Part shown: piece by piece, positions 62,813 to 64,000 of the stretch
Numbering within the stretch: the stretch's first letter is position 1
How the letters are laid out: each line of letters starts with the position of its first letter
Assembly (NCBI RefSeq): GCF_001571285.1
Contig: NZ_BCTM01000008.1
Span: 124,001-188,000, forward strand
Length of the DNA: 64,000 bases
From: Kluyvera cryocrescens NBRC 102467
GTDB lineage: Bacteria; Pseudomonadota; Gammaproteobacteria; Enterobacterales; Enterobacteriaceae
Direction of reading: 5' to 3'
Notes under the pieces: generated by a model
The model's database searches: none
Told to the model about the DNA's origin: nothing
What the model saw: only the letters and a program-made list of their open reading frames with translations
Made by a program: the position numbers and the translations under genes

Positions 62813-63385
62813 ATGACTCCGGAAGAAACTCTCAAAATCACCACTGAATACCTGAAGAACCTGGAGGCGATGAAAACGCATTACGTCGCCGTGGGTTTGC
62901 CAGCGGGCAAAGTGGGAAACAAAACCAATGATGATGGAACATCAATAATTGAGATTGGGGCGGCCCACGAATTCGGCGCTGAAATCGATCACCCTGGCGG
63001 CACCGGATATATGGCAATGGGTGGCAAGGCTACTTTTACCAAAAATAGCCTCATGGGGCCGGTTAGCGGCTTTACGGCAGCCCACAAAATAACACTCCCT
63101 GAACGTTCTTTTCTCCGCGCTCCATTCACCCTCAAAAAATCAGAAATTAACCGGGCAATCGAAAAGGCTTGTGAAGCTGTAGGCTCCGGGAAAATGGATG
63201 CAACAACCGCGTTAAACCTGATAGGTGCCACCGCGCGGAATATCAGTGTGAAAGCCTTTGAAACGGGTGGTTATGGCACGTGGCCGGATATCACCGAGGC
63301 AACGAAAAAAGCCAAAGGCTCATCGGCGATCTTGATTGATAAAGGGCAGTTACGGGGGACTATCACATGGGAGGTTCGTAAGTGA
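62813..63385 (+). CDS. Neck/virion morphogenesis protein
   Basis: 190 residues. VAVGLPAGKVGNKTNDDG, IEIGAAHEFGAEIDHP, LPERSFLRAPF and LIDKGQLRGTITWEV form the pattern of head-closure or tail-completion proteins in this kind of head module (HK97 gp10-like fold). GTGA overlap with the next gene. Exact role not proved by sequence. Confidence 0.75.
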   Translation: MTPEETLKITTEYLKNLEAMKTHYVAVGLPAGKVGNKTNDDGTSIIEIGAAHEFGAEIDHPGGTGYMAMGGKATFTKNSLMGPVSGFTAAHKITLPERSFLRAPFTLKKSEINRAIEKACEAVGSGKMDATTALNLIGATARNISVKAFETGGYGTWPDITEATKKAKGSSAILIDKGQLRGTITWEVRK

Positions 63386-63738
63386 GCGACTTATCAGAAC
63401 TTGATATGAGCGACGCGCTAATTGGTTGGGAGCAGCCTTTAAAACTCAAAACCCGGACGGAAAAGACCGTGGATTTTGAGGCGTCTGTAATCGTCACCAG
63501 TCAGGACATTCTGGCGGTGGTGCAAAGCGCGAACAAAGAGAATCTGACGCTGGATAGCCTGGACTGGTCGAAAGAGTATCTGCTGATTCACGCGCGGCTG
63601 AAAATTGAAACCGGCCAGTTCATCGAAAAGGGCGGGAAGGATTACAAAGTCGTGTCCCCGGCCGATTACATGGATTATGGATTCTGCGCCGTCATTGCCG
63701 AGGAAACCCGGCTCCCGCTACTGGTGCCAACGCCATGA
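63382..63738 (+). CDS. Neck protein, unknown exact role
   Basis: 118 residues from GTG (MSDLSELDMSDALIG). Beta-rich end: KGGKDYKVVSPADYMDYGFC then AVIAEETRLPLL, a pattern seen in head-closure and tail-attachment proteins. ATGA overlap with the next gene. Confidence 0.75.
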   Translation: MSDLSELDMSDALIGWEQPLKLKTRTEKTVDFEASVIVTSQDILAVVQSANKENLTLDSLDWSKEYLLIHARLKIETGQFIEKGGKDYKVVSPADYMDYGFCAVIAEETRLPLLVPTP

Positions 63739-64000
63739 CACAACCCCACCTGAAAGCGGTCGCGCGTTTCGTTCGTGACCTTCTGGACTACGACGAGCAG
63801 CTGATCAAGTTCGACCGACGGAACGTGCAGGCGTCGGACTTCTCCACCAGTTATATCGTGGTCAACGGCTCGCTGCCGCAATCGGTTCTGGCCAGAGGCC
63901 AGCGCTTTAACGGTGACGCTGAGGTGATGACTTATACCGCCTCAGTGAGCCACGCGATTGTGCTGGAGTTCTACGGGGACGGGGCATACAGCAACGCTGA
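63735..64000 (+). CDS. Neck/tail-terminator-like protein, 3' end outside window
   Basis: The frame (MTQPHLKAVARFVRDLLDYD...) is open to the last base. FSTSYIVVNGSLPQSVLARG and AVSHAIVLEFYGDG-like strands (SVSHAIVLEFYGDG) fit the phage neck terminator family with such head modules. 88 complete codons are visible. ATGA overlap with the gene before it. Confidence 0.75.
   Translation, partial: MTQPHLKAVARFVRDLLDYDEQLIKFDRRNVQASDFSTSYIVVNGSLPQSVLARGQRFNGDAEVMTYTASVSHAIVLEFYGDGAYSNA

Overview
The window is a stretch of enterobacterial chromosome (Enterobacteriaceae other than E. coli K-12; the species cannot be fixed from these data, but a Klebsiella/Enterobacter/Citrobacter-like host fits) followed by the left part of an integrated lambdoid prophage. 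Bases 1 to about 33,640 keep the gene order known from E. coli: ychO, narXL, narK, narGHJI, two tRNA-Tyr genes, purU, ychJ, rssA, rssB, galU, hns, tdk, adhE, ychE, oppABCDF, a potassium-channel gene, yciU, clsA and yciY. Most protein lengths match the E. coli proteins closely. This part covers nitrate sensing and respiration, anaerobic ethanol formation, peptide import, RpoS turnover control, nucleoid structure and cardiolipin synthesis. FNR boxes and NarL heptamers can be read directly upstream of narK and narG.

From about 33,640 to the end of the window is a prophage. It starts with a tyrosine integrase next to yciY. A leftward early operon follows, of Rac type: 68-aa protein, YdaE-like zinc protein, RecE, RecT, HTH protein, small protein, excisionase. 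The immunity region holds a LexA/CI-type repressor and, divergently, a YdaS/Cro-like and a YdaT/CII-like gene. Operators with a CAATACGTATTG core and the promoters PL, PR and PRM can be read base by base. PRM would start the repressor mRNA at or next to its AUG. Downstream of the repressor, in the position of lambda rexAB, lies a two-gene module of unknown function (41411-42149), the best candidate for an undescribed system.

Rightward come replication (a lambda O-like protein with six internal iterons, and a DnaC-like loader), a run of tiny overlapping accessory genes, a cytosine-C5 methyltransferase, DUF1367, NinG, YlcG-like and antiterminator Q. A structured leader then precedes a DPPY methyltransferase. 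The lysis cassette has a P21-type dual-start pinholin, a SAR endolysin, a 33-aa membrane peptide and nested Rz/Rz1. The head module has terminase small and large subunits, a DUF1073 portal, a MuF protein, a DUF2213 protease-scaffold, a cement protein, a DUF2184 capsid protein, DUF4054, neck genes and one truncated neck gene at the window edge. The tail genes and the right attachment site lie outside the window. No broken phage gene was seen in the part visible here, so the prophage may be intact.
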